Source: Prevotella conceptionensis 9403948 (lineage in GTDB: Bacteria; Bacteroidota; Bacteroidia; Bacteroidales; Bacteroidaceae). From it: DNA of 64,000 bases. Of the stretch, positions 46,412-54,998 are shown in pieces. The DNA lies in assembly GCF_000312305.1 (NCBI RefSeq), contig NZ_HE999447.1:322073-386072 (forward strand). The letters run 5' to 3'. The position numbers and the translations under genes are program-made. The notes under the pieces are model-generated. The model saw only the letters and a program-made list of their open reading frames with translations. It made no database searches and had not been told where the DNA came from. How positions within the stretch are numbered: the stretch's first letter is position 1; every line of letters starts with the position of its first letter.

Positions 46412-46891
46412 TCAACTTCTACCATCCCTGCTTTCTGGATAGAACGATTCCCATGTTCGGTCGTCGTAAAAGATACGTATCTCCGTAACCCTACGTTGTG
46501 GTTTTTCAATCACTTTCACTTCAACTCGCTCGGGTTCTCTGGGGGCTTGTACCACTTTTGGGGCAACTACTGGCTGTTCGTTAAATAACGACGGACTGGC
46601 AGCAGGCGCGTCAAAGTTTAATTGCGGTTCCTTATCAGGGATTGAATGGGTAGTGGGGGTATTGTTAGCGGTCCCCGTTTCGTCTAAGTACATCTCACCC
46701 TTACCAAAGATTAACCAGTCGGTTGAAATCTTCGGAATTTTATCTTTAATAGCCTCAACGATGTTGAGGGTGGGTTTTGTGCGTCCGTTAAAAATACTAC
46801 TAAGTGACGCAGGCGACATTCCAATAGAGAGAGCAAAGGTCTGTTGACTCATGTGTTGGCTCTCCATAACCTTCTTTATTCTATCTTTCAT
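46412..46891 (-). CDS. XRE-family transcription regulator
   Basis: This 159-residue protein has an N-terminal helix-turn-helix at about 5-60 (MSQQTFALSIGMSPASLSSIFNGRTKPTL). A Pro-rich linker follows, then a short C-terminal beta motif ITEIRIFYDDRTWESF-like (seen as VTEIRIFYDDRTWESF), common in Bacteroidales regulators. It probably binds operators near its own promoter. Two AGGCCTTTTA copies lie between promoter and start codon, and many TTTACA/TGTAAA words lie upstream. Its location next to a repeat-rich, gene-poor block suggests a former accessory region. Confidence 0.85.
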   Translation of the reverse strand: MKDRIKKVMESQHMSQQTFALSIGMSPASLSSIFNGRTKPTLNIVEAIKDKIPKISTDWLIFGKGEMYLDETGTANNTPTTHSIPDKEPQLNFDAPAASPSLFNEQPVVAPKVVQAPREPERVEVKVIEKPQRRVTEIRIFYDDRTWESFYPESRDGRS

Positions 46892-46911
46892 ACCCTTATT
46901 TTTAGTGTAAG

Positions 46912-46931
46912 AGGCCTTTTAAGGCCTTTTC
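46912..46931. promoter_or_regulatory. Putative operator, tandem AGGCCTTTTA
   Basis: The decamer AGGCCTTTTA (46912-46921) is followed by AGGCCTTTT (46922-46930); each contains the palindrome AGGCCT. They lie in the leader between the XRE promoter and its ATG, a place suited to autoregulation. Confidence 0.5.
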
Positions 46932-46943
46932 GCGTTGATTTTA

Positions 46944-46975
46944 CAAAGGTAAAACAAATTTCGTGTCGCTGCAAA
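46944..46975 (-). promoter_or_regulatory. Promoter of the XRE gene
   Basis: On the minus strand TTTG (46975-46972), 20 bp, TACCTTTG (46951-46944). The predicted start is at about 46940. Confidence 0.8.
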
Positions 46976-47601
46976 TTTCTAAACGATAATTTAGCAAATA
47001 AAATGTTAGGTTTGTAAATCTAAACTATATAGGGATGTAAATATAAGTGTCCACACAAGCGATTTACATTTACAAATCAAAATAAGATTACCTAAACCAG
47101 GTTTGTAATAAGGTTTAACAAAAAACTGAATTTTATTGGTTATTAGGCTATTATAAGCGTATAAAAGGCCGATATTGCCTAAAATATGGGGTTTTAGAGG
47201 CATAAAAGGGGGTTTTTAGAGGTATAAAGGTTAGAAAACGTCTACAAATAGCTGAAAATCACGTAAAAATGAGCATGCATATTGCAATGAATAAGTATTC
47301 ATTTAGATTTTGAAACGTAATTCATATGGTTTAGTTATGTAAATATAAGACTTGTGGCACCTTTCTTTGGTTTACAAAACCAAATGTAAACAATTCTACA
47401 TTTGTAAAACAAGAGAATGATTTACATATCAAAACCCAGGAAACCCCAAACTAATATTTGTTAATTGTAAATTGAAGTAAGCCGAAAATGCAAAAACAGA
47501 ACGAGAATTGATTATTCTGAAACAAGGGTCGAATTGCTTTCAAATTCGCGAGTATTTTGGAGGTTAAAATGGGCTAACTTCTTGATTTATTTGGAAGTTA
47601 G
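46976..47601. other. AT-rich gene-free region with TTTACA/TGTAAA words
   Basis: No gene. Words such as TTTGTAAATC, GATTTACATTTACAAATC, TTTACAAAACCAAATGTAAA and ACATTTGTAAAAC recur. They could be half-sites for a regulator or simply reflect AT richness. Confidence 0.45.
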
Positions 47602-47630
47602 CCAAAAAAAAGTGCCTCTCAGAGACACTT
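47602..47630 (-). terminator. Terminator of holA
   Basis: On the minus strand AAGTGTCTCT and AGAGGCACTT form a hairpin with one mismatch, followed by a run of eight T. Confidence 0.88.
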
Positions 47631-47665
47631 ATTCTAGAACGAAAAAGGACCGAAAAAGGCCATTT

Positions 47666-48694
47666 TTAGTGCAAAATAAAGAAGATTAGCTCTTTCATAA
47701 GGTCGCCAACAGGGGTATTTGGGTTATCCAACCCCTTAGATTTAGCGTCAATCTCTCTTATCTTATGAATAATGTGCATTGTCTTCATGGCCGAGTAGTT
47801 TCTCATCCCCACCATAAAGTCTTTCACACCCCACACCGATTTCAAGTCGAGAAACTTTGCAACCTCTGTTTCGTTGTTTTTGTTTGGTGCGTAATAGGCA
47901 ATCAACAAGTTTTGGAAGAAACTGAAAAGCAAAGGCAAGAAGGCGAAGATTGACCCGGCCTTAGGGTTCTTATCGAAATACTGAATAATTTGGTTTGCCT
48001 TAAACACATCGCGGTTTACGATGGCGTTTCGCAATTCGAAACCATTAAACTCTTTGCTAACGCCAATCTGTCGTTCCACGATGTCGGGCGTAATACGCAA
48101 GTCGTTTTCGGGTAGCGAAATCAAAACCTTGTCTAGTTCCGATGTCAGCCGATTCAAGTCGGAGCCAACATGTTCAGCAATCATGATGGCCGCCTTGTCT
48201 TCCGCCGTTGCTTTCTTCGTGGCAAGATAGCCCTTAATAAAAGCAGGCAATTCGTAATCGCGTTTCTTCTTGCTTTCGAAAACAACGCCAATAGACTCGG
48301 CGCGAGCCAAAAGTTTCTTTCTTCTGTCGATGGTGCCGTTCTTATGGCAAAGCACAAGTATGGTAGTATTCACGGGGTTTTCCAAGTATTTGGCCAAGGC
48401 ATCTACCAATTTCAGGTTCTGCGCCTCTTTCACCATCACCAATCGCCGTTCGGCCATCATGGGATAAGCCTTACAAAGGTCGGCCACCTGCACCCCGTTG
48501 GTATCAACGCCAAAGAGGATGTCTTGGTTAAAGTCGCGCTCTTGCGGTTGCAACACCGTCTCTTCGAGCAAGCTTGCAATCTTGTCTATATAATACGACT
48601 CTTCGCCCATGAGCACATATACGGGCGAAAAGTTTCGCGCCTTAATGTCTTTAATGATGACTTCGGGGCCAAGCGCGTTTCGTTTTTCTGCCAT
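47666..48694 (-). CDS. holA: DNA polymerase III delta subunit
   Basis: This 342-residue clamp-loader subunit starts MAEKRNALGPEVIIKDIKARNFSPVYVLMGEESYYIDKIASLLEE, the typical HolA opening. Domain I is AAA-like with a degenerate nucleotide site, and domain III helices are at the end (KNYSAMKTM-like region, here MRNYSAMKTMHIIHKIREID). It binds and opens the beta sliding clamp. It is a single gene, divergent from the HsdR-N gene and followed by a strong terminator. Confidence 0.93.
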   Translation of the reverse strand: MAEKRNALGPEVIIKDIKARNFSPVYVLMGEESYYIDKIASLLEETVLQPQERDFNQDILFGVDTNGVQVADLCKAYPMMAERRLVMVKEAQNLKLVDALAKYLENPVNTTILVLCHKNGTIDRRKKLLARAESIGVVFESKKKRDYELPAFIKGYLATKKATAEDKAAIMIAEHVGSDLNRLTSELDKVLISLPENDLRITPDIVERQIGVSKEFNGFELRNAIVNRDVFKANQIIQYFDKNPKAGSIFAFLPLLFSFFQNLLIAYYAPNKNNETEVAKFLDLKSVWGVKDFMVGMRNYSAMKTMHIIHKIREIDAKSKGLDNPNTPVGDLMKELIFFILH

Positions 48695-48767
48695 GAAAGG
48701 TTCTTGTTAATGGATGAGTGCAGGACAACAAGTTGCTAAAACCACCTCGTCGCCCACATATTTTTAG

Positions 48768-48775
48768 TAACTTTG
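48768..48775 (+). promoter_or_regulatory. -7 element for the HsdR-N gene
   Basis: TAACTTTG followed by C, about 92 bp before the ATG. No good -33 element is seen. Confidence 0.45.
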
Positions 48776-48867
48776 CACCATAAGGCACACGGCAAACTGC
48801 GACAAGCCTGTCTTGCCGCACCCTTACCGATAAGCTTTATTGTGCTTTACACTGCAAAGATAACAAA

Positions 48868-49317
48868 ATGTATTCACTAAACCTACCCTCGTATGCAATA
48901 AAAGTGGGAGGCACGAAGGCGCGCCCCACTGTGTTCGATCCACTTCGTGGCAAGTACGTTGCCCTTACTCCCGAAGAATGGGTAAGGCAGCATTTCGTCA
49001 ATTACCTTATTCATCACAAGGGATATCCCCAGTTGCTGATGGCCAACGAGGTGGCGTTGAGCATCGGCGACAAAAGCCTTCGGGCCGACAGCGTGCTGTA
49101 CGACCGCGACTTGAAACCCCAAATGGTTCTCGAATATAAGGCACCCACCATCGCACTTACGCAAAAGGTGTTCGACCAAATAACCGTTTACAACATGCTT
49201 TTGCACGTAGACTATCTCGTGGTGAGCAACGGACTGCAACACATCTGCTGCAAAATGAACTACACCGACAACAGCTACACCTTCTTACCCTACCTCCCTA
49301 ACTATACCGAAATATAG
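48868..49317 (+). CDS. HsdR N-terminal domain protein
   Basis: This 149-residue stand-alone protein matches the N-terminal nuclease-like domain of type I restriction subunit HsdR. It has LTPEEWVRQHFVNYLIHHKGYP, then LRADSVLYDRDLKPQMVLEYKAP, where Asp and the E-X-K pair fit a PD-(D/E)XK site. No helicase, HsdM or HsdS gene is nearby, so it is not part of a restriction system here. This small form is conserved in Bacteroidetes with unknown function. It is followed 30 bp later by the BASS transporter gene, possibly in one transcript. Confidence 0.85.
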   Translation: MYSLNLPSYAIKVGGTKARPTVFDPLRGKYVALTPEEWVRQHFVNYLIHHKGYPQLLMANEVALSIGDKSLRADSVLYDRDLKPQMVLEYKAPTIALTQKVFDQITVYNMLLHVDYLVVSNGLQHICCKMNYTDNSYTFLPYLPNYTEI

Positions 49318-49347
49318 TTTCGCGCGTACATTATATATAATAAACAC

Positions 49348-50307
49348 ATGAACATCATTGCTTTCTTAAAGAAATGGACGCTGCCCAGCGGTCTTGTTAT
49401 CGGTGCTGCGGTCTACCTTTTGTTTTCGCGCATCGCCCCACTTCAACCCATTGGCAACGTGGTTGGCCCCTTTTTGGTGAAACTTCTCCCCGTGGTTATC
49501 TTCGTGATGCTCTATATCACGTTCTGCAAAATACAGCTGGGCGACCTCCGACCACGTGCGTGGCACTTCATACTGCAAGCCATTCGCATTGCTCTTTCGG
49601 GCTTATTGGTGTTGGCCATCTTACATACCACCGACCCAATGGCCAAGCTTGTGCTTGAAGGAGCCTTCGTCTGCGTAATCTGCCCCACGGCGGCCGCGGC
49701 CCCCGTTATCACCGAACGCCTTGGCGGTAGCATTGCCTCACTCACCATTTACACCATCCTTGCCAACGTGGTTACGTCGGTTATCATTCCCTTGTTCTTC
49801 CCGATGGTTGAGAAAAGTGCAGACATCACCTTCCTAACTGCCTTTGTCATGATACTACGGCGCATCACATTCGTGCTCATCGTGCCCCTTTGTCTGGCCC
49901 TACTCACGCGAAAATTCCTGCCGAAAGTGGCCGCACGCATCAAGGAAACCAAGAACTTAGCCTTTTACCTTTGGGGGTTTAACCTCTCTATCATCATGGG
50001 ACTAACCATCCGCAACATCCTTTCCACCCAAGTTTATGGCACGATTTTGGCTCTACTTCTGTTGTTGCCCCTCGTCATCAGCCTCTTGTTGTTTTCAATT
50101 GGCAAGGCCGTGGGCTACCATTATGGCGACAGCATCAGCGCCGGACAAGCCTTGGGACAAAAGAATACCGTTGTGGGCATATGGCTCACCATCGCCTTTC
50201 TCAATCCAATAGCGTCCATCGCGCCTTGCGCTTACGTGGTTTGGCAAAACCTTATCAACGCATGGCAGATGTGGTATAAGCAGAAATACGGCACGCTGAA
50301 ATGGTAA
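49348..50307 (+). CDS. BASS-family (bile acid:Na+ symporter-like) transporter
   Basis: This 319-residue membrane protein has about 9-10 transmembrane helices and the motifs VICPTAAAAPVITERLGGS and SAGQALGQKNTVVGIWLT, which correspond to the crossover helices of BASS transporters. Substrates of bacterial members range from bile acids to pantothenate and keto acids; none can be assigned. It is probably co-transcribed with the HsdR-N gene and perhaps with the DnaJ-type gene 60 bp downstream. Confidence 0.85.
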   Translation: MNIIAFLKKWTLPSGLVIGAAVYLLFSRIAPLQPIGNVVGPFLVKLLPVVIFVMLYITFCKIQLGDLRPRAWHFILQAIRIALSGLLVLAILHTTDPMAKLVLEGAFVCVICPTAAAAPVITERLGGSIASLTIYTILANVVTSVIIPLFFPMVEKSADITFLTAFVMILRRITFVLIVPLCLALLTRKFLPKVAARIKETKNLAFYLWGFNLSIIMGLTIRNILSTQVYGTILALLLLLPLVISLLLFSIGKAVGYHYGDSISAGQALGQKNTVVGIWLTIAFLNPIASIAPCAYVVWQNLINAWQMWYKQKYGTLKW

Positions 50308-50367
50308 AACACTACGCCGAGCGGCACAAAACACACTCTAAATGGTAACATATAAAGACTTACACTT

Positions 50368-51189
50368 ATGGCAATAGGAAAATGGATTGGCGGATTTCTG
50401 GGCTTTATCGCCGGCGGACCGCTTGGTGGACTAGCAGGATTAGTGCTCGGTGCACTCTTTGACGTGGGACTAGATCAGGTTAACGAGCCCGATCGCAATG
50501 GACAACCCTGGAATACGGGTGGTTCAAAAGCCAACTTCTACCAACACAACGCTACCGCCAACCAACAACAGCGGCAACAGGGCGAACGCAATTCGTTCCT
50601 CTTTTCGTTACTAGTGCTCTCGGCATACATCATTCGTGCCGATGGCAAAGTGATGCACTCGGAAATGGAAACCTTACGTTCCTTCTTGCGAAGGAACTTT
50701 GGCGAAGTGGCCGTAGAGCAGGGCGACAGCATCATCCGCAACATTTTCAATCAGCAAAAACAAATGGGCGCAATGGCTTTCGAGAGCATCATACGCGACT
50801 GTTGCTTTCAAATCGCCGCCCACATGAATAGCGCGCAGCGTCTGCAACTGCTTAGTTTTCTGGCCGAATTGGCCAAAGCCGACGGGCGCATCGACCCCAG
50901 TGAGGTGAACGCTCTTCGCTACTTGGCACAGTGGTTAGGGTTCGACGCTCGCATTCTCGACTCGATGTTCAACCTCGATAAGCACGACACGCATTCGGCA
51001 TACAAAGTTTTGGGAATATCGCCCAACGCTACCAACGACGAAGTGAAGACTGCTTATCGCAAAATGGCCCTGCAACACCACCCCGACCGCGTTGCAACAT
51101 TGGGCGAAGACATACGTTTGGCGGCCGAAAAGAAGTTCAAGGAGATTAACGATGCCAAAGAAAGGATATACAAGGAACGCGGAATGTAA
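50368..51189 (+). CDS. TerB/DnaJ-domain membrane co-chaperone (DjlA-like)
   Basis: This 273-residue protein starts with a Gly-rich hydrophobic segment (GGFLGFIAGGPLGGLAGLVLGALF), likely membrane-associated. A TerB-like helical domain follows at about 75-190 (with ADGKVMHSEM and ADGRIDPSEV, two acidic metal-like loops). The C-terminal J domain at about 208-273 contains the HPD motif in LQHHPDRV. It should stimulate DnaK at the membrane. The order TM-TerB-J equals DjlA. Confidence 0.88.
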   Translation: MAIGKWIGGFLGFIAGGPLGGLAGLVLGALFDVGLDQVNEPDRNGQPWNTGGSKANFYQHNATANQQQRQQGERNSFLFSLLVLSAYIIRADGKVMHSEMETLRSFLRRNFGEVAVEQGDSIIRNIFNQQKQMGAMAFESIIRDCCFQIAAHMNSAQRLQLLSFLAELAKADGRIDPSEVNALRYLAQWLGFDARILDSMFNLDKHDTHSAYKVLGISPNATNDEVKTAYRKMALQHHPDRVATLGEDIRLAAEKKFKEINDAKERIYKERGM

Positions 51190-51387
51190 AAACAGCTGTG
51201 CGACAAAACGCCCATCTAATATAAAGATGCAAAGCCGAAAAACGCATCAGGCAGGTATCGACTGCCAATAACGAGGAACGCACATAACACGCCCAAAACC
51301 AACAACATAGCCCAAAACACATCGTAACCACAAGTTCGTCGCACACAAACATATTGCATTTAACTGCTAATTTTTGCTAACAAAATG

Positions 51388-51417
51388 TTGCTATTTCATT
51401 TTAAACTCGTACATTTG
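51388..51417 (+). promoter_or_regulatory. Promoter of the Cys-rich peptide gene
   Basis: TTG (51388-51390), 19 bp, TACATTTG (51410-51417). The predicted start near 51421 excludes an in-frame ATG at 51374 and supports the ATG at 51464. Confidence 0.72.
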
Positions 51418-51463
51418 CGCCGATAAAATCACTATTTCAAAACAAAAACAAAAAGTAAGAAGT

Positions 51464-51739
51464 ATGAAGAAGATCATTTTCAGCGCAGCTCTTTTCGTTG
51501 CTGCAATAGGATTTGCTAACGCACAGAGTGAAGGAACAGCCAAGAAATGCGACAAGGCTAAGACCGAACAATGCGACAAAGCAGGTAAGAAGGGCTGCTG
51601 CAAGAAAGACGCTGCCGCCAAAGAATGCTGCAAGAAAGACGCTGCTTGCAAGGACAAGAAAGAGTGCAGCAAAAAGAAATGCGATAAGGCCGCTAAGCAA
51701 GATTGCAAGAAAAACTGCGACAAAAAGGCCGCCAAGTAA
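51464..51739 (+). CDS. Secreted Cys/Lys-rich small protein
   Basis: This 91-residue precursor has a signal peptide (about 1-21, ending ANAQ). The mature part of about 70 residues contains eleven Cys and many Lys, mostly in KKC, CCKK and CDKA repeats. I do not recognise a family. The spacing suggests repeated duplication of a CDKA/CCKKDA unit. Cys pairs with no hydrophobic core would suit metal binding or redox buffering in the periplasm; that is inference. It is a single gene with a good promoter and terminator. Confidence 0.75.
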   Translation: MKKIIFSAALFVAAIGFANAQSEGTAKKCDKAKTEQCDKAGKKGCCKKDAAAKECCKKDAACKDKKECSKKKCDKAAKQDCKKNCDKKAAK

Positions 51740-51820
51740 GCACGTACAATAACCTGCTTACACAGAAATTAAAAGCTAGCCGGCCAAAATTTAAATAGCC
51801 ACTAGCCAACAACAAAACAA

Positions 51821-51860
51821 GCTCCATACACGCCTCGTGGTTGTGTATGGAGCTTATTCT
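51821..51860 (+). terminator. Terminator of the Cys-rich peptide gene
   Basis: GCTCCATACAC (51821-51831) and GTGTATGGAGC (51843-51853) form a perfect 11-bp stem followed by TTATTCTTT. Confidence 0.85.
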
Positions 51861-52106
51861 TTGTAGGGCTACGCTGAATTTAGCGCGAAAGATGTGCAAC
51901 AAGGCCTGTGTATAAAGCCTTCTCTTTATAAAATTACGCAACAAATAGCCCTCGGAAATAGGTGCAAAGTGGCATAAATCGACTTGATTTTAACGCTTTA
52001 GCAGACTAAATCAAAAACACTTTAATATCTAGTCTGAATGTCCTATCGCCTAGGTACTACCCTTTCACGATAAACTCCCAACGCTCAAGTCCTCACTTCC
52101 TCGCGC
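51861..52106. other. Gene-free stretch
   Basis: About 250 bp between convergent genes with nothing recognisable. Confidence 0.5.
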
Positions 52107-52931
52107 TTATTCCGTCTCTTCTTTTGTTTTTCGGATGGCGCGTTTGCGCTTAGGTTTCTCGGCAGCAGCCGACTTATCGTTTTTAACGCCAGCCAATTCT
52201 GGGTCTACGATGATGCGTCCGCAATACTCGCAAACGATAACCTTCTTGTGCATCTTCACGTCTAGCTGTCTCTGTGGCGGTATTTTGTTGAAGCATCCGC
52301 CACAAGCGTCACGTTGAACATACACAATACCTAGTCCGTTGCGTGCGTTTTTACGAATTCTCTTGAAACTGCTCAGCAGTCGCGGCTCGATTTTCGTTTC
52401 CAAGTCACGTGCCCTATCGCGCAGTTTTTCTTCCTCTTCTTTCGTTTCGAGCATAATTTCGTCCAGCTCGTTACGCTTTTGGTGCAAGTCGCGTTCGCGG
52501 TCATATATTTGTTGTCCCGTAACACTCAGTTCGCGTTCGCACTCATCAATCTTCACAAGTGCTTCCTTTATTTTCTTGTTGCACAACTCTATTTCAAGCG
52601 TTTGGAACTCAATTTCCTTGCTCAGCGTGTCGTACTCGCGGTTGTTCTTCACCTCGTCAAGCTGTCTGTTATAGCGTTCCACGCTAGCCTCAGCCTCAGC
52701 AATCTCAGCCCTTTTCTGCGAAATAGCCCTGGAAAAGTCGTCAATTTCCCTGCGAATTTTGTCTTCGCGTATGTTCAGACCTTCAATCTCGTCTTCCAAG
52801 TCCTGCACTTCCAAGGGCAATTCTCCCCTCAGCGCACGTTTCTCATCAATAGCCGAGAGCGTTGTTTGCAACTGGTAGAGCGCTTTGAGTTTCTCTTCCA
52901 CCGACAGTTCGGTAATTTCTTTCTTTGCCAT
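52107..52931 (-). CDS. Coiled-coil zinc-ribbon protein (DUF164/CdsZ type)
   Basis: This 274-residue protein has a long antiparallel coiled coil (about 10-185, rich in Glu, Arg and Lys heptads). A C4 zinc ribbon follows at about 205-245, with CGGC and CEYC as the two pairs. A basic tail is rich in Lys and Arg. The family is widespread and tied to nucleic acid or translation functions, but the exact role is not settled. It lies 3 bp downstream of the Nif3 gene, a pairing seen in many Bacteroidetes. Confidence 0.9.
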   Translation of the reverse strand: MAKKEITELSVEEKLKALYQLQTTLSAIDEKRALRGELPLEVQDLEDEIEGLNIREDKIRREIDDFSRAISQKRAEIAEAEASVERYNRQLDEVKNNREYDTLSKEIEFQTLEIELCNKKIKEALVKIDECERELSVTGQQIYDRERDLHQKRNELDEIMLETKEEEEKLRDRARDLETKIEPRLLSSFKRIRKNARNGLGIVYVQRDACGGCFNKIPPQRQLDVKMHKKVIVCEYCGRIIVDPELAGVKNDKSAAAEKPKRKRAIRKTKEETE

Positions 52932-52934
52932 AAC

Positions 52935-53750
52935 TTATAAATAGATGATGGGATTGGTGTTGGTCTGCGTCAGAATGCACTTCACGCCCTGGCACCTTTC
53001 CTCGATTATTGTTTTAAATATCTCGTTCGTAAACTGCTCGCTTTGATAATGTCCAATCACAGCAATTTGTATTTCCTGTTCATGATCAAAGTAATCGTGG
53101 TAGTGCATCTCGCCCGTTACAAAGGCGTCTGCCCCTGCTGCGATGGCGTCTGCTAACAAAAAAGCCCCAGACCCGCCGCAAATGGCCACCTTACTGATGG
53201 GGCGGCGCAACAGCTGGTTGCACATCACGCATTCCACATCGAACGTTTTTTTAAGCAAAATCACGAAATCGTCGGCCGCCAAAGGCTGCTCAAACACACC
53301 CATCACGCCCGATGCCCCTTCAACACTGATGCTTTCGCCCTTGTCGTTAAAGGTCTCTACACGCTTTCGCGCCCCGAAAAAGTCTGCATTTAGCAGTCCC
53401 ATTTTCTCGGCAATCTTAAAGTTCACGCCGCCTCGTGCATTGTCAATGTTGGTGTGCAAGGCAGCAATGGTAATGTCGTTCTTTATAGCCTTCATCACCG
53501 TTCGCTGAACGGCATTGGCGTCCGACACTTGTGCCAGCTTACGAAAGATAAGCGGATGGTGTGCAACAATCAAGTTGCAACCCTTGGCCACAGCCTCATC
53601 CACAATCTTCTCAGTCACGTCAAGACACAATAAAGCCCCTGATACTTCCGCCTCTGTCAATCCAACCTGCAAGCCGGCATTATCAAATCCTTCTTGCAGG
53701 GGCAGGGGCGCGAATTGTTCAAGGGCACGTAGCACTTCCTTTATTTTCAC
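52935..53750 (-). CDS. Nif3-like dinuclear metal centre protein (GTP cyclohydrolase I type 2)
   Basis: This 271-residue protein has conserved metal ligands in VAHHPLIF (His pair), ALHTNIDNARGGVN (His, Asp) and IGHYQSEQF (His, Glu). It lacks the PII-like insertion of about 100 residues present in many Bacteroidetes members, so it is the short form. Function is unsettled; the hexameric ring may be a hydrolase. It shares a promoter and transcript with the zinc-ribbon gene. Confidence 0.9.
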   Translation of the reverse strand: MKIKEVLRALEQFAPLPLQEGFDNAGLQVGLTEAEVSGALLCLDVTEKIVDEAVAKGCNLIVAHHPLIFRKLAQVSDANAVQRTVMKAIKNDITIAALHTNIDNARGGVNFKIAEKMGLLNADFFGARKRVETFNDKGESISVEGASGVMGVFEQPLAADDFVILLKKTFDVECVMCNQLLRRPISKVAICGGSGAFLLADAIAAGADAFVTGEMHYHDYFDHEQEIQIAVIGHYQSEQFTNEIFKTIIEERCQGVKCILTQTNTNPIIYL

Positions 53751-53778
53751 GCTAACTTAGCTTTATGTTATTGAAGTG

Positions 53779-53809
53779 CAAAGTTACTAATTTCTACTGA
53801 CATAGCAAA
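53779..53809 (-). promoter_or_regulatory. Promoter of the Nif3/zinc-ribbon pair
   Basis: On the minus strand TTTG (53809-53806), 19 bp, TAACTTTG (53786-53779). Confidence 0.78.
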
Positions 53810-53863
53810 ATATTAGGGCGCAGTTAACAGGTCATCCTGTTAACAATGGGCCTTTACCAGCTC

Positions 53864-54754
53864 TTACCAATCGTCCAGGCAACTCGTTGCCTCCACTTCG
53901 TCCTCCACCTTATTGGGCAAAGTGGGGAAAAAGTCGATGCCCGTGATGCGTTCCACCTCGTCGATGGTATTCACGTAATAGCTTTTAGGGCGGTCGTCCC
54001 CTTCGTTGCGATAAATAAAACCAATAGCTTTTGGTTGTCCTTCCATACACAGCACCACCTTAAAGAAAGCCTCTGGCACCGTTACCTTGTTTTTTCCGAT
54101 GGTTTTATGTTCGCCTTTCATCAGTATAGGCCCCGCAACGATGTAGATACAACCATACTTTTTAGCCCATTTCCTGCACTGGCTTTCCAACTCTTTCCAA
54201 TCACCAACGTTCAGCTTATGGTCTTGGGGACATATATTAGTGAGCAGAAACGATTGCTTTTGCGCAGTAGCATCCCAACAATTGTCTGCCGAGGGGCAAA
54301 GGCGTCCGCGGTCGTAGCCGTTTCTCACGTAGTCAGCATCAACGGCTCTTGGCTTTGGCACCTCCTTGTCCTCTTGAAACCTCATTCCCTTACGTTCGTT
54401 GGCACCTTCTGTATGTTCGGCCGTTAGTTTCCATGCCACCCAGTTGGGTATCCTCAAATCGCTGTTATACGATGCCATGTAAGCCACGCGCTTCAACAGT
54501 TGTTCGGGCCTATCAGTTAGTTTTCCAGGAACTTCAAGTGGCCCCAAACCTTTCCTCTGCACCCAAGTACACTTGTGCACAACCGTATCTCGAACACTGT
54601 CTTCCCCTTCATACAGCCGCTGTTTAGCTACCTGCTGTCCTTGAAGAGGTTGCACACCCACTATCGACTTGCCGCTTTTTACGGGTTGCAAGCCAAAGGC
54701 CGACAAATAAGTAAAGGCAAATAACGCCAGATAAAATACTTTTCTCGTTTTCAT
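53864..54754 (-). CDS. NUC-type nuclease paralog with altered catalytic His and lipobox
   Basis: This 296-residue protein of the DNA/RNA non-specific endonuclease family has SADN, LTNICPQDHKLNVGDWKELE and the rest of the fold. The catalytic DRGH motif reads DRGR (codon CGC; CAC in the paralog at 56098). The signal sequence ends LSAFGLQ, where the paralog has LSACGLQ with a lipobox Cys. Both changes are single-base differences. The reading frame is fully intact, so this is not a frameshifted pseudogene. It may be an inactive or repurposed copy. A -7 box (TAAATTTG, minus strand 54788-54781) lies upstream. Confidence 0.88.
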   Translation of the reverse strand: MKTRKVFYLALFAFTYLSAFGLQPVKSGKSIVGVQPLQGQQVAKQRLYEGEDSVRDTVVHKCTWVQRKGLGPLEVPGKLTDRPEQLLKRVAYMASYNSDLRIPNWVAWKLTAEHTEGANERKGMRFQEDKEVPKPRAVDADYVRNGYDRGRLCPSADNCWDATAQKQSFLLTNICPQDHKLNVGDWKELESQCRKWAKKYGCIYIVAGPILMKGEHKTIGKNKVTVPEAFFKVVLCMEGQPKAIGFIYRNEGDDRPKSYYVNTIDEVERITGIDFFPTLPNKVEDEVEATSCLDDW

Positions 54755-54998
54755 ATTTACTTCAAGTTTTCATAAGTGTGCAAATTTACTAATTAATTCG
54801 CATAAAACACCAGTTTCGCACTACACAAATCTTCCTTATCCACAACACAAAAAGCACTAGCACAACGAGCCAGCACACATTTCAAGAAACAAAAAGAAAC
54901 CATAAACACCAGTGGGAGCAGGCAAACGACGAACTAAATGAAAACGCTTGTCAACCATTAAACCTATCAGCCTGCCGAGTTTTTGTAATCTTTTCGGC
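54755..54998. other. Gene-free upstream region
   Basis: About 240 bp containing a -7 box for the nuclease paralog (54781-54788) and nothing else clear. Confidence 0.45.

Noticed and set aside
48868-49317. Part of a type I restriction system
   Set aside because: Only the HsdR N-terminal domain is present; no helicase, HsdM or HsdS gene is nearby.
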